A stretch of DNA of 64,000 bases from Paraphysomonas bandaiensis (GCA_965644295.1 CBFFRP010000298.1:186001-250000), one strand, 5' to 3'; counted from the stretch's first letter, positions 10,235-18,713 are shown. The notes: generated by a model not told the origin, from the letters alone. Numbers and translations: made by a program.

Positions 10235-12040
10235 ATGTATTTTGAAAAACAAGATTTATTAACATATGACGACATCATTATTCTTATTGATTCAAAATCT
10301 CCAAATGAAAGAGCCCAAATAATAACATCAAAGCTAAAAAAGTATTGCTTCTTTCAAAATGGTGTACTTTATACATATAACAATAAATTTATTGTATACA
10401 ATGCAACGTGTGAAAACAAAGATAATGTATTAATTACAATGATAACAAATTATTTAACTGAATCCTTGAAGAACTTGAGCAAAGAGCAAAGACAGTTAAT
10501 AGAACTTCAAAAGACAAAAGAGTTTAATAAGCTTTGTGAAAATGCAAATGTGAATAAAAACCTTCCACAACTGACAGTGTTGTTACAAGAAGAAGAAATA
10601 AAATTCGGAGCTGACTATTATGAAATACATTATAAGAATGGTTATATTGATTTAAAAACATTAGAGTTTAAACAAAGAATGCAAAATAAACACTTTGTAT
10701 GTAACTATATAAAACGCGATTATATAAAGTCATCAAAATATCAACAAGAGAAAATAAAAAATACACTGAAGAAGATATACCCGAAAAAAGAAGACTTAGA
10801 AACTATTTTATATATATTAGGTTCAGCACTTACAGGAAAAGCAACAAAAGAACAAAAGATATTGTTTTTATTAGGAGTCGGTAGCAATGGAAAATCAACA
10901 ATCATGCAAATAACAGAAAAGGCAATTGAATGCTATTTTGAGACATTAGAAGAAGACTCCTTCTCAATGTCAAATAAGAACCCAGATAAAACCTTTTCAT
11001 CATTTCATGGAAAGCCACATATACGCATGGTATGGATAAATGAACCTAAATGTGATAAAATGAATGCAACAACATTTAAAAAGTTTTGTGAAGGTGAAAT
11101 GAAAGGTAAATTATTATATAAAAATGGAGTTCATAATTTTAATCATAATGCATTACCCATATTTTCAGCAAACCTAATGCCTAATATTAATATTGACGGA
11201 GGCGTAAAGAGAAGATTTAGGGGTTATGTTCATGAGTCTGTATTCGTGACTGACAAATCAAAAGTTAATGAAAAAAAACATATTTATATGACAAATAGAG
11301 ATTTACTTGATAATATTGTGTCTGAAGGTTTATTAGATGCTTGGATAGATATTTTAAGTAAGTTTGCTAATAAGTGGATTAAAGGAGATGAAATTCCATG
11401 TCCTGAAAGCTTTCAAACAGCAACTGATGAAATGATACAAGAAAACGACAAATTTCAGGATTTCATTGATGCTAAATTAGAAATCACAACAAACGGAAAA
11501 GTAGATAGAATAGGAAAAGACGATATGGTAAGATTATATAAAGAGTTATACCATGGTAAAAACATATCAACTCAAACTATGATAAGTTTATTAAAAACTA
11601 AAATAGATTGGGATAGAGAAATAAGATGCAGAGTAACAGGAATAAAAGGTTGTTTTTATAATGTGAGAGAAAGAACATATGTGAAAGAAGATGATGAAGA
11701 AGATAATGAAGACGAAAAACAAAATACTAATGAAGAAGCAGAGAAAGTCAAAACATTGAAAGATGAAATCAAACAATTGAAAAAAAGAATAAAAGAACTT
11801 GAGAAGAGTAATGATGAGAAGACAACAAAAGAAGATAAACTTAATGAAGAGCTAGAAGACATGGATAAATTATTTGACTTTAGTAAAAACACCATAAACA
11901 AGTCAAAGAATAAACTAATCAATACAAATAAGAAGAAAGATGAAGAGAAGAAACTTAATAAAGATGTCAATTTTATAAAGTTACCAGAACAGACAGATTT
12001 GACAGATGAAGACATTAAAAATTTCACTAGTTTTTTTTAA
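10235..12040 (+). CDS. SF3 helicase (D5-like), no primase domain seen
   Basis: 601 residues. The core is a superfamily 3 helicase: Walker A GVGSNGKST near residues 214-222, Walker B IRMVWINEP near 263-271, and motif C with IFSANLMP near 309-316. The region before it resembles the D5 N-terminal domain. No archaeo-eukaryotic primase motif is seen in the first 150 residues, which is shorter than expected for a primase-helicase fusion. The last 100 residues are a Lys/Glu-rich coiled coil. Expected role: hexameric unwinding of the viral genome during replication. The next gene starts 56 bp downstream in the same direction. The start is supported by the TATATATC run directly before the ATG. Helicase call is firm; absence of primase activity is inference. 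Confidence 0.88.
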   Translation: MYFEKQDLLTYDDIIILIDSKSPNERAQIITSKLKKYCFFQNGVLYTYNNKFIVYNATCENKDNVLITMITNYLTESLKNLSKEQRQLIELQKTKEFNKLCENANVNKNLPQLTVLLQEEEIKFGADYYEIHYKNGYIDLKTLEFKQRMQNKHFVCNYIKRDYIKSSKYQQEKIKNTLKKIYPKKEDLETILYILGSALTGKATKEQKILFLLGVGSNGKSTIMQITEKAIECYFETLEEDSFSMSNKNPDKTFSSFHGKPHIRMVWINEPKCDKMNATTFKKFCEGEMKGKLLYKNGVHNFNHNALPIFSANLMPNINIDGGVKRRFRGYVHESVFVTDKSKVNEKKHIYMTNRDLLDNIVSEGLLDAWIDILSKFANKWIKGDEIPCPESFQTATDEMIQENDKFQDFIDAKLEITTNGKVDRIGKDDMVRLYKELYHGKNISTQTMISLLKTKIDWDREIRCRVTGIKGCFYNVRERTYVKEDDEEDNEDEKQNTNEEAEKVKTLKDEIKQLKKRIKELEKSNDEKTTKEDKLNEELEDMDKLFDFSKNTINKSKNKLINTNKKKDEEKKLNKDVNFIKLPEQTDLTDEDIKNFTSFF

Positions 12041-12048
12041 AATAATAT

Positions 12049-12062
12049 AAAACAATTTAAAA
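12049..12062 (+). promoter_or_regulatory. Viral promoter box before 107-aa gene
   Basis: AAAACAATTTAAAA starts 48 nt upstream of the ATG at 12097 and is followed by TATATATATATA. Confidence 0.6.
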
Positions 12063-12096
12063 TATTAATATATATATTTAATATATATATATACAT

Positions 12097-12420
12097 ATGA
12101 ATTTTACGGTTAAAAATGTTGATATTGTATCAAAAGGTAAATACAAGTTAGGAGCAAAGAGAGTAAAACCTAAAACAGGGAATAAGCTTCAAATAAATGA
12201 TATAAGAACACTTTATAAAGCATTGTTAGATGATAAAGGAATAGATAGACATAAAATAAGCATATCTGTAAAAACCATTGACAATAGATACTTAACAATA
12301 AAGAGTTTTAAAGACAACGAAATTAAAGATTGGGATGATGTAGAATATTTAAAGAACAAAGTTAAAGATGATAAAAAATTTCTTGATTTTGTATATGCTG
12401 ATTTCTATGTGAAAACATAA
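12097..12420 (+). CDS. Small basic viral protein of unknown function
   Basis: 107 residues, Lys-rich, with no motif I recognise. It lies between the helicase and polymerase genes on the same strand and shares their promoter pattern (AAAACAATTTAAAA box plus TATATA run). A replication accessory role, for example DNA binding, would fit the position but is a guess. Reading frame and promoter context make it a real gene. Confidence 0.65.
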   Translation: MNFTVKNVDIVSKGKYKLGAKRVKPKTGNKLQINDIRTLYKALLDDKGIDRHKISISVKTIDNRYLTIKSFKDNEIKDWDDVEYLKNKVKDDKKFLDFVYADFYVKT

Positions 12421-12492
12421 ATTAAAATAAATTAATATAAATTAATATAAAATAATATAAAGAATTATTATATATATATAATATATATAGTA

Positions 12493-14007
12493 ATGAGTTT
12501 TAATAAAAAAAAGTTTATCAATAAAAATGGCGAAGAAAGAGTATATAACAAAGAAACAGGCAAAGCGAGTTTTAATAAAAAAAAGTTTATCAATAAAAAT
12601 GGCGAAGAAAGAGTATATAACAAAGAAACAGGCGAAAATAGATATTTAAGATACTTCTATAGAGAGAACGGCAAAACATATTACATGTCACACGACAAAG
12701 ATGATTTGAACTGTCATGCAGACGAGTTATTTAAAGATGGATTGAATAAATATAACTATTTTGAATTGTTTGACGGTTATAAAGGTTCGAAAGAAGGAAT
12801 AATAAAGTATATGAAAGACTTTAAAGAAAGTTGCGATACATTACTAAAAGATGGTATATTTTATAAGAAATATTATAATCATAAGAGCGCTGCAACCCTA
12901 ACTTTTGTAAGATTCTCAAATATGAAAAAGAACAGTATAAGCATAAACAATAAGAAGGTTAGATTAGAAAACATAAACTTTAAAGAATCTTATGTTTTAG
13001 AGAAGTGTCATAATGCTGGTCTTTGTTGTTTAGATGAGAAATATAAAGATGATGTTATAAAGTGTTATGGATATGACTATGGAGCTTTCTATCCTCATAT
13101 TCTGTCTAAAAGTGATTTGAAAATTGCAACAACAAAGCCAGAATATAAGATGATGTCTCAAGATAAGTTTATGAAGAAGTTATCAAAAGGAAAGTTGAAA
13201 TATGGAGTATACAATGTCAAAATAACAATTAAAGAATGTAATAATAAAACAAGTCCTTCACAGTTTTATAAAAAGTTTTCATTTTCAAGTGATGATTGGT
13301 ATACTCATATAGACTTGTCATATGCATATTCACAAAAAGACAACTTTGAATTAGACTTTAAAATTAATGAACAAACGAAAGATTATAACACCATGATATA
13401 TGACAAAGATGACTTAATAGATAGCAAAGTTATATTTGAAAGTTGGTATGACAAATTAAAGAGTATGAAAGATAAGAATAAGAATATGTTAATCAAGCAT
13501 TTAATGTCTAGTATATGGGGTTATTTATGTGAACATAAGAAACTATATTATAATCAAGAAGAGTTTATGAAACTTGATGATGAAGATGTTTCAGACACAA
13601 CAGATAAACACGAAACAAAATATAAGATATTGAAAGAGAAGATGAGTATAGACAGTGATGATAATATAAAGATAAACTTCACATTGATTGACAAAGAACA
13701 ACCATATAAATACAACATAGCAAGAATGAAGCCTTTTTTAATGTCATATTGTCGTTGTTTTGTAGCTGAAATGATAGATAGAGAAGGCATATTAAATGAT
13801 ATAATAAGAATTCATACTGACGGTATAGTATTAAACAGAAAACACGAATTTAAAGACGAATACAAACCATTAAAAGAATCAAAGACAACAGGCAATATAT
13901 TATGGAAAAATACAAATACTTATTTCCATAAGTGTAAAAAGTGTAAGCGCTTATATTCACATAGAACAAATAAATTGATGGGTAAAGATGAAATACATGA
14001 ATGTTAA
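12493..14007 (+). CDS. Short family B DNA polymerase lacking exonuclease domain
   Basis: 504 residues with the palm motifs of family B polymerases in order: motif A DYGAFYPHIL near residue 195, motif B KHLMSSIWGY near 335 (replacing the usual KxxxNSxYG) and motif C HTDGIVL near 442, where the Asp pair is reduced to T-D. No 3'-5' exonuclease motifs precede motif A; only about 190 residues lie upstream, against several hundred in Polinton protein-primed polymerases. The C-terminus carries CKKCKRLY...C, a possible zinc site. The first 50 residues are a 24-codon perfect tandem duplication. The gene ends tail to tail with the integrase gene, overlapping it by 4 bp. Most likely the viral replicase, but its small size makes function uncertain. 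Confidence 0.8.
   Translation: MSFNKKKFINKNGEERVYNKETGKASFNKKKFINKNGEERVYNKETGENRYLRYFYRENGKTYYMSHDKDDLNCHADELFKDGLNKYNYFELFDGYKGSKEGIIKYMKDFKESCDTLLKDGIFYKKYYNHKSAATLTFVRFSNMKKNSISINNKKVRLENINFKESYVLEKCHNAGLCCLDEKYKDDVIKCYGYDYGAFYPHILSKSDLKIATTKPEYKMMSQDKFMKKLSKGKLKYGVYNVKITIKECNNKTSPSQFYKKFSFSSDDWYTHIDLSYAYSQKDNFELDFKINEQTKDYNTMIYDKDDLIDSKVIFESWYDKLKSMKDKNKNMLIKHLMSSIWGYLCEHKKLYYNQEEFMKLDDEDVSDTTDKHETKYKILKEKMSIDSDDNIKINFTLIDKEQPYKYNIARMKPFLMSYCRCFVAEMIDREGILNDIIRIHTDGIVLNRKHEFKDEYKPLKESKTTGNILWKNTNTYFHKCKKCKRLYSHRTNKLMGKDEIHEC
12495..12638 (+). repeat. 72-bp tandem duplication in polymerase gene
   Basis: Two copies of a 72-bp unit starting GAGTTTTAATAAAAAAAAG lie at 12495 and 12567, identical until the last few bases. 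They duplicate 24 codons (SFNKKKFINKNGEERVYNKE and following) at the N-terminus without shifting the frame. Confidence 0.9.
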
Positions 14008-15020
14008 TTATTTTGATTGTAATCATTAATCATATCTTGAAATCCATCTTCAATTAAGTTTTTCTCAGGTTCCCATGTGCTCTCATTCTTTCTGTAGTTC
14101 TTCCACCATATCAAATATTCAACTTTTTTCTTTTTTGTTCTCTTTCCAATAATTTTATATACTTCATATTTTGTTTCGTCTTCATCTTTAGCTTTCATGA
14201 GTTCATATTCAGAGTAAGATGTATTAGGTAATCCTTCTAATATATATCTGTAATAAGGTTTATCAGTGAAAGAAACAACTCTTATAATCTTCTTTGGTAT
14301 TTGTGAATATCTATAATCACCAACACGAAAATTTTTCGTATTTTGTTTATGTCCTAAAGCATTTTCAGGAGTGTCAAGCTTCTCATAAACAACATCGCCC
14401 ACATTATATTTTGCTTTAATAGAATAGTTAATGAATCCAGGTTCATTAACTGTTAAATTTTCTCTGAATTCATTTAAATCTTTTCTAACTATTGGTATTA
14501 TATCAGTCCATTCGCGAAATACTTTCTTTGTTTCTTTCTCTTTTTTATTCATATAACCATTAAAAAGTCTTGCTAATTGCTTATTTAGGGCTTCAACATT
14601 AGCCATTTGTTTATGTCTATTGGGTAAAGCGACTTTATGTAAAATTGAATTATCATGTAAGTATTTGAAAAAGACACCTTTAAATTCATTTCCGTCATCA
14701 GTTCTTATAGAAGCATAAGGTTTATCAATATATGGTCGTTTAAAGCATTCTTTCATAGCATTTAAGACAGTTTGAGAATCTTTATTCTTAATTGGTTCAA
14801 TGTCAAATCGTCTACTGAATAAATCACATATAACGAAACAGTATCTATATCCTTTTGAAGTTGTAGGAAGTTCCAATAAATCAGCCATCATATTATAATT
14901 AGCTTTTTGAACTGTATTCTTTCTAATGCTATTAAATTTCTTTTGTTTCTTTCCTTCTTTTGTAAATGTTTCATCAATATTTAGTTTCTTTATTATGTCG
15001 TTGAATGATTTCTTATTCAT
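14004..15020 (-). CDS. Polinton-type integrase with chromodomain
   Basis: 338 residues. The rve/RNase H-fold core has the acidic triad: Asp47 (MADLLEL), Asp108 (RTDDGNEF) and Glu143 (NVEALNKQLA), with the last two about 35 residues apart. VICDLFSRR is the conserved second strand. The last 55 residues (VEYLIWWKNY, ESTWEPEKNL) form a chromodomain, as in Maverick/Polinton integrases, which would tether the complex to modified histones. A zinc-binding HHCC domain is not evident at the N-terminus. It would join the TIR ends to target DNA and make the 5-bp duplications seen here. It is transcribed towards the polymerase gene. Confidence 0.93.
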   Translation of the reverse strand: MNKKSFNDIIKKLNIDETFTKEGKKQKKFNSIRKNTVQKANYNMMADLLELPTTSKGYRYCFVICDLFSRRFDIEPIKNKDSQTVLNAMKECFKRPYIDKPYASIRTDDGNEFKGVFFKYLHDNSILHKVALPNRHKQMANVEALNKQLARLFNGYMNKKEKETKKVFREWTDIIPIVRKDLNEFRENLTVNEPGFINYSIKAKYNVGDVVYEKLDTPENALGHKQNTKNFRVGDYRYSQIPKKIIRVVSFTDKPYYRYILEGLPNTSYSEYELMKAKDEDETKYEVYKIIGKRTKKKKVEYLIWWKNYRKNESTWEPEKNLIEDGFQDMINDYNQNN

Positions 15021-15074
15021 ATATATTATGTGTATATATAAAATATAAAATATCTATTTGCTTAATTTTATATA

Positions 15075-15090
15075 AAGTCATTTAAAAAAA
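15075..15090 (+). promoter_or_regulatory. Viral promoter box before 68-aa gene
   Basis: AAGTCATTTAAAAAAA, a diverged form of the AAAACAATTTAAA box, starts 45 nt before the ATG at 15120. It also lies in the upstream region of the divergent integrase gene. Confidence 0.45.
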
Positions 15091-15119
15091 TAAAAATATA
15101 TAGTATTATTATAACATAC

Positions 15120-15326
15120 ATGAATAAGTCAGAAAAGAATATTGCTTATCAAAAGGAATACTACAAGAAGAATAAAGACAAACTAATAGCTTATAATTGT
15201 AAAAAAGTCAAATGTGAATTATGCAATAGGGAAGTTTGTAAAAACAGAATTAAATTACATTACAAAACGGCATTATGTAAGAGAACACAAGAAGAGAAAA
15301 AGATGATTGAAGAAAGAAAGAAATAA
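15120..15326 (+). CDS. Small basic zinc-finger-like protein
   Basis: 68 residues. The start (AYQKEYYKKNKDK) is a Lys/Tyr-rich helix, followed by CELCNREVCK...HYKTALC, a plausible CCHC zinc site. Similar short Lys-rich zinc-finger proteins are common in large DNA viruses and Polinton-like viruses. Role unknown; nucleic-acid binding is likely. It stands 57 bp before the HNH endonuclease gene on the same strand. Confidence 0.6.
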   Translation: MNKSEKNIAYQKEYYKKNKDKLIAYNCKKVKCELCNREVCKNRIKLHYKTALCKRTQEEKKMIEERKK

Positions 15327-15341
15327 ATTAATAATTATTAT

Positions 15342-15357
15342 AAAATGGTTTAAAAAC
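15342..15357 (+). promoter_or_regulatory. Viral promoter box before HNH gene
   Basis: AAAATGGTTTAAAAAC starts 41 nt before the ATG at 15383, with a TATATATATATT run between. Confidence 0.5.
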
Positions 15358-15382
15358 TTATAAATATATATATATTATTATA

Positions 15383-15889
15383 ATGGCTGAAGAATGGAAA
15401 GTGATTGATGGATACAACAATAATTATAGTGTATCAAATAAAGGAAATATAAAGAATAACAAGACAAATAAGATATTGAAGCAAGCTATAAATAGAGACG
15501 GATATAATAAACTTTGTCTCTCTATGAATGGAAAGAAAAAAACAATTGATATACATAGATTGGTTGCAATGGCTTTTATACCAAATCCAGAAAATAAGCC
15601 TTGTGTAGACCATGTAAATAATATAAAAACAGACAACAATGTCAATAATTTGAGATGGGTTACAAATTCAGAGAATAATTATAACCAAAAGTTAAGCAAA
15701 GCAAATACATCTGGCGTGAAAGGAGTGTCTTATAACAAAAAAGATAAGAAATGGAGAGCGAAAATACAATTAGACGGCATTTCAATTCACCTTGGAAATT
15801 TTGACACAATCGAAGAAGCAAAACAAGCAAGAATAAAAAGAGCAAATGAAGCATTCGGAGTCTTCATAAATGCCTGTGAAAGAGAATAA
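15383..15889 (+). CDS. HNH homing-type endonuclease (NUMOD4-HNH-AP2)
   Basis: 168 residues with three modules. EEWKVIDGYNNNYSVSNKGN is a NUMOD4 DNA-binding motif. IDIHRLVAMAFIPNP followed by CVDHVNNIKTDNNVNNLRW is an HNH nuclease core with its His and Asn residues. GVKGVSYNKKDKKWRAKI with LGNFDTIEEAKQAR is an AP2 DNA-binding domain. Such enzymes are typical of phage and giant-virus free-standing homing endonucleases. No intron is seen beside it, so it may be a selfish gene or have been recruited, for instance to cut competing genomes. Domain calls are confident; role is not. Confidence 0.85.
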   Translation: MAEEWKVIDGYNNNYSVSNKGNIKNNKTNKILKQAINRDGYNKLCLSMNGKKKTIDIHRLVAMAFIPNPENKPCVDHVNNIKTDNNVNNLRWVTNSENNYNQKLSKANTSGVKGVSYNKKDKKWRAKIQLDGISIHLGNFDTIEEAKQARIKRANEAFGVFINACERE

Positions 15890-16256
15890 GAATCCTACAT
15901 AACAATAACAATGAATATAATGAATACGACACATATAACCAAACAAAGACAATATACCTGATATGCACTCATAATGACATCATATTTCCTTTATTTCCAT
16001 GCTTGTTATATATCACAATGATATAGACACAATGACAATGAATATTATGAATGAATATATATATAATGTATATATATACTCGTAGACACATAAACAACAC
16101 AACAGCATCACAACAACAACACAACATACACACCAACACAACAAACAACACAAAAATACAGAAAATATACAGACTAAAAATATTACATTTATATATTTAA
16201 ATCATGTCATCACGTATTAGGAAAGACGTTTGGAGTCGTTCCGGATGAAATAGTCT

Positions 16257-16301
16257 GTGGCGGCAGATGAAATAATCTGGTTCGATTCCCTATGCCGCCA
16301 C
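16257..16301 (+). ncRNA. tRNA-like hairpin with B-box
   Basis: GTGGCGGCA (16257-16265) pairs perfectly with TGCCGCCAC (16293-16301). The enclosed 27 nt include GGTTCGATTCC (16279-16289), the T-arm/B-box consensus of tRNA genes, placed as in a real tRNA relative to the 3' acceptor strand. D and anticodon arms are missing. It may be a deleted tRNA relic (GGCGGCA...TGCCGCC resembles many tRNA-Cys acceptors) or a functional tRNA mimic. Confidence 0.5.
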
Positions 16302-16378
16302 ATTGAAAAAAGGCGTTTTTCTGAAAAAAAATGGAACTCAAATACTGTTAATGCTAGGCTTGGACCACATTAACACAC

Positions 16379-16438
16379 ATGAGGGTTCCAAACCATTTTT
16401 GGGGGAATTCCTTTACAACAATGGTTTGGAATCCTCAT
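16379..16438. other. Stem-loop, 19-bp stem with one mismatch
   Basis: ATGAGGGTTCCAAACCATT (16379-16397) pairs with AATGGTTTGGAATCCTCAT (16420-16438) around a 22-nt loop. A weaker GTTAATG/CATTAAC hairpin lies just before. It is not a simple terminator, since it is followed by no gene end within 400 bp. Confidence 0.75.
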
Positions 16439-16630
16439 AGCACCCATTTTGCTATAAAATAATCTTGAAAAGTCCCAATTTTGCTAAAACAAAACGACAA
16501 AATCCCAATTTTTATATAAAAACCTTGATTTATATAAAAAACCTTAATTTTAGAAATAAAACCCCCAATTTTTTTAAAAACCCTCAATTTAATTATAGAA
16601 TATAATAATGTTGTTGTATTATATATATAG

Positions 16631-18373
16631 ATGTCAATTTATACAAAGCCGAAAACAAGCAATAATGCCATTTTCAATGCAGAAAATCATAAACAGATTG
16701 AAACAGCAAGAGTAATATTAAATATGGCGGAATATGCAAGATTAGACAATGCTAAATTTACAGCGAACGTTGAAATCTTGAATGGTAATAACTTAACCAT
16801 AAACAATGAACCCCAAACAGTTGCTTTCACAGATTCAAAAAATAATATGTTGTCAGATATGAATACAAGATTATTAAACCTCACTGGAAATGAAATACAA
16901 ACATTAGACGGTATAAATACCAATGAAACTATACAATCACAATTAGATACATTGACAGCAAGTTTTAATGGTCTTGATGCTCTCCAAGATATAGACTTAA
17001 TTAATATACCGAATTTACAAACGGATGTGGCAAATTTACAAGCCCAAGATATAGCATTACAGAACAATATAAATTCTAAACATGATATAATCGATCTGAA
17101 TAATAAGTTATATTCTTCATTAGTGTATGATTCAACAGAATTAGACACAATAGATAATATTATTTCTAGTTTGAAGACTCAAATAACAAGTAATGATACA
17201 GACATAACAAACTTACAAAGTGACAAACACGATTTAATAGATGTAAATAACAAGTTGGATTCTGGATTAGTTTATGACTCAACAGAATTAGACACAATAG
17301 ATAATATAATTTCTAGTTTGAAGACTCAAATAACAAGTAATGATACAGACATAACAAACTTACAAAGTGACAAACATGATTTAATAGATGTAAATAACAA
17401 GTTGGACTCTTCATTAGTGTATGATTCAGCAGAATTAGATACAATAGATAATATAATAGTAAATTTACAAGGTCAAATAACAAGTAATGATACAGATATA
17501 ACAAACTTACAAAGTGATAAACATGATTTAATAGACGTAAATAACAGGTTAGATTCTTCATTAGTATATGACTCAACAGAATTAAACACAATGGATAATA
17601 TTATTTCTAGTTTGAATGCTCAAATAACAAGCAATGACACAGATATAACAAACTTACAAAGTGACAAACATGATTTAATAGATGTAAATAATAAACTTGA
17701 TTCATCATTAGTTTATGACTCGACAGAATTAAACACAATGGATAATATTATTTCTAGTTTGAAGACTCAAATAACAAGCAATGACACAGATATAACAAAC
17801 TTACAAAGTGATAAACATGATATAATCGATGTAAACAATAAATTGGATTCATCTTTAGTTTATGACTCTACATTTACTGATACAATTGATAACTTGCTAA
17901 GTACAATAGACGGCAATATTACAACACTTGAAAATACAAAATTGAATTTAACAGGAGGAACAATGACAGGAAATATAACAACTAAACAAATAAGCGAATC
18001 CATCAGCACAACATATACGTTTTCTTCAAATGTGTTGACATATAATTATAGCAATGGTTCAATCATATATTTCAATGGTTTAACAAGTGATACAAATTTT
18101 GAACTTGATATAACGAATATTAATTCAAGTAACTTAACAAATACTTCTTTCACAGTGTCAGTTATAATAGACACATCAACATATAAGGCATATATAAACA
18201 CTTTAAAAGTTAATACAGTTTCAGAAACGTTGAATGTGTCAGGAGGACTCGCAAATATTAATGTAGACGATGTGACAACATCAGGAGCAATATTACAAAC
18301 AATAACAATAATATATACTAATTCAGGAACATCACCAACGAAAGTAATATCAAATATAGGTTCATATTATTAA
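16631..18373 (+). CDS. Fibre-like protein with six 49-residue repeats
   Basis: 580 residues. The N-terminus MSIYTKPKTSNNAIFNAEN closely matches that of the protein at 28313-29368, suggesting a common capsid-attachment peptide. Residues about 150-415 are six repeats of a 49-residue heptad-like unit (KHDLIDVNNKLDSSLVYDST, then ITSNDTDITNLQSD), expected to form a trimeric coiled coil. NLTGGTMTGNI near residue 438 is a shaft motif common in phage and viral tail fibres. The C-terminal 130 residues are beta-rich, probably the receptor-binding head. The predicted role is host attachment. On the plus strand, unlike the capsid block. Confidence 0.75.
   Translation: MSIYTKPKTSNNAIFNAENHKQIETARVILNMAEYARLDNAKFTANVEILNGNNLTINNEPQTVAFTDSKNNMLSDMNTRLLNLTGNEIQTLDGINTNETIQSQLDTLTASFNGLDALQDIDLINIPNLQTDVANLQAQDIALQNNINSKHDIIDLNNKLYSSLVYDSTELDTIDNIISSLKTQITSNDTDITNLQSDKHDLIDVNNKLDSGLVYDSTELDTIDNIISSLKTQITSNDTDITNLQSDKHDLIDVNNKLDSSLVYDSAELDTIDNIIVNLQGQITSNDTDITNLQSDKHDLIDVNNRLDSSLVYDSTELNTMDNIISSLNAQITSNDTDITNLQSDKHDLIDVNNKLDSSLVYDSTELNTMDNIISSLKTQITSNDTDITNLQSDKHDIIDVNNKLDSSLVYDSTFTDTIDNLLSTIDGNITTLENTKLNLTGGTMTGNITTKQISESISTTYTFSSNVLTYNYSNGSIIYFNGLTSDTNFELDITNINSSNLTNTSFTVSVIIDTSTYKAYINTLKVNTVSETLNVSGGLANINVDDVTTSGAILQTITIIYTNSGTSPTKVISNIGSYY
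17078..17880 (+). repeat. 147-bp coding repeats in fibre gene, six copies
   Basis: Copies begin near 17078, 17225, 17372, 17519, 17666 and 17813 with a strict 147-bp period. Adjacent copies differ mainly at synonymous positions, so the repeats are old enough to have drifted but are kept in register. Confidence 0.85.
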
Positions 18374-18500
18374 AAATAATTTATTCTATTCAAAATATTT
18401 TTTCAAAATAATTTATCAAAAATATTTATTCTATTCAAAATATTTTTTCAAAATAATTTATTCTATTCAAAATATTTTTTCAAAATAATTTATCAAAAAT
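18374..18500. repeat. AT-rich 45-bp repeat, internal copy
   Basis: Three units of TTCTATTCAAAATATTTTTT with CAAAATAATTTATCAAAAATAT, directly after the fibre stop codon. The sequence is the same unit as in the TIRs and at 24115-24335. Confidence 0.8.
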
Positions 18501-18504
18501 ATAT

Positions 18505-18520
18505 AAAACAATTTAAAAAA
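18505..18520 (+). promoter_or_regulatory. Viral promoter box before 55-aa gene
   Basis: AAAACAATTTAAAAAA starts 41 nt before the ATG at 18546, followed by TATATATATATT. Confidence 0.6.
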
Positions 18521-18545
18521 ATATTATATATATATATTATATATC

Positions 18546-18713
18546 ATGCCTAGAGAAATTAAAAGAAAGTGTAAACATTGTGATAAAACTATAAAAAGAA
18601 TAAACAATGATTGGGAATCAAGAGAATATCATAAGAAATGTTATAAAGAGATTGAAGAGATGAAGTCAATGATTATGAATATGGAGAAATATAAGAAGAT
18701 GTATAATTTATAA
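18546..18713 (+). CDS. 55-residue zinc-ribbon microprotein
   Basis: A short ORF starting MPREIKRKCKHC, with CKHC and YHKKC spaced as a single zinc-binding site, then a Met/Glu/Lys-rich helix. The complete promoter pattern (box at 18505 and TATATA run) precedes it, which is the main reason to accept so short a gene. Function unknown; it may act as a small regulatory or packaging factor. Confidence 0.6.
   Translation: MPREIKRKCKHCDKTIKRINNDWESREYHKKCYKEIEEMKSMIMNMEKYKKMYNL

Larger units (their letters stand above)
15890..16630. other. Viral intergenic region with structured elements
   Basis: The longest gene-free stretch inside the virus. It contains a CA-rich run (16080-16160), a tRNA-like acceptor/T-arm element (16257-16301), two stem-loops (16346-16375 and 16379-16438) and a run of degenerate CCCAATTTTT direct repeats (16470-16590). 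A small minus-strand ORF here is low-complexity and not believed. The concentration of structure suggests a control region. Confidence 0.55.

Noticed and set aside
15969-16151. 60-codon minus-strand ORF in viral spacer
   Set aside because: Composition of CA/GT repeats read as Cys/Val/Ile; no promoter pattern.
16201-16310. Complete tRNA gene
   Set aside because: Only acceptor and T-arm parts fit; no D-arm or anticodon arm can be folded upstream.
17078-17880. CRISPR-like regular repeats
   Set aside because: The repeats are coding, contiguous, 147 bp each, and have no spacers.
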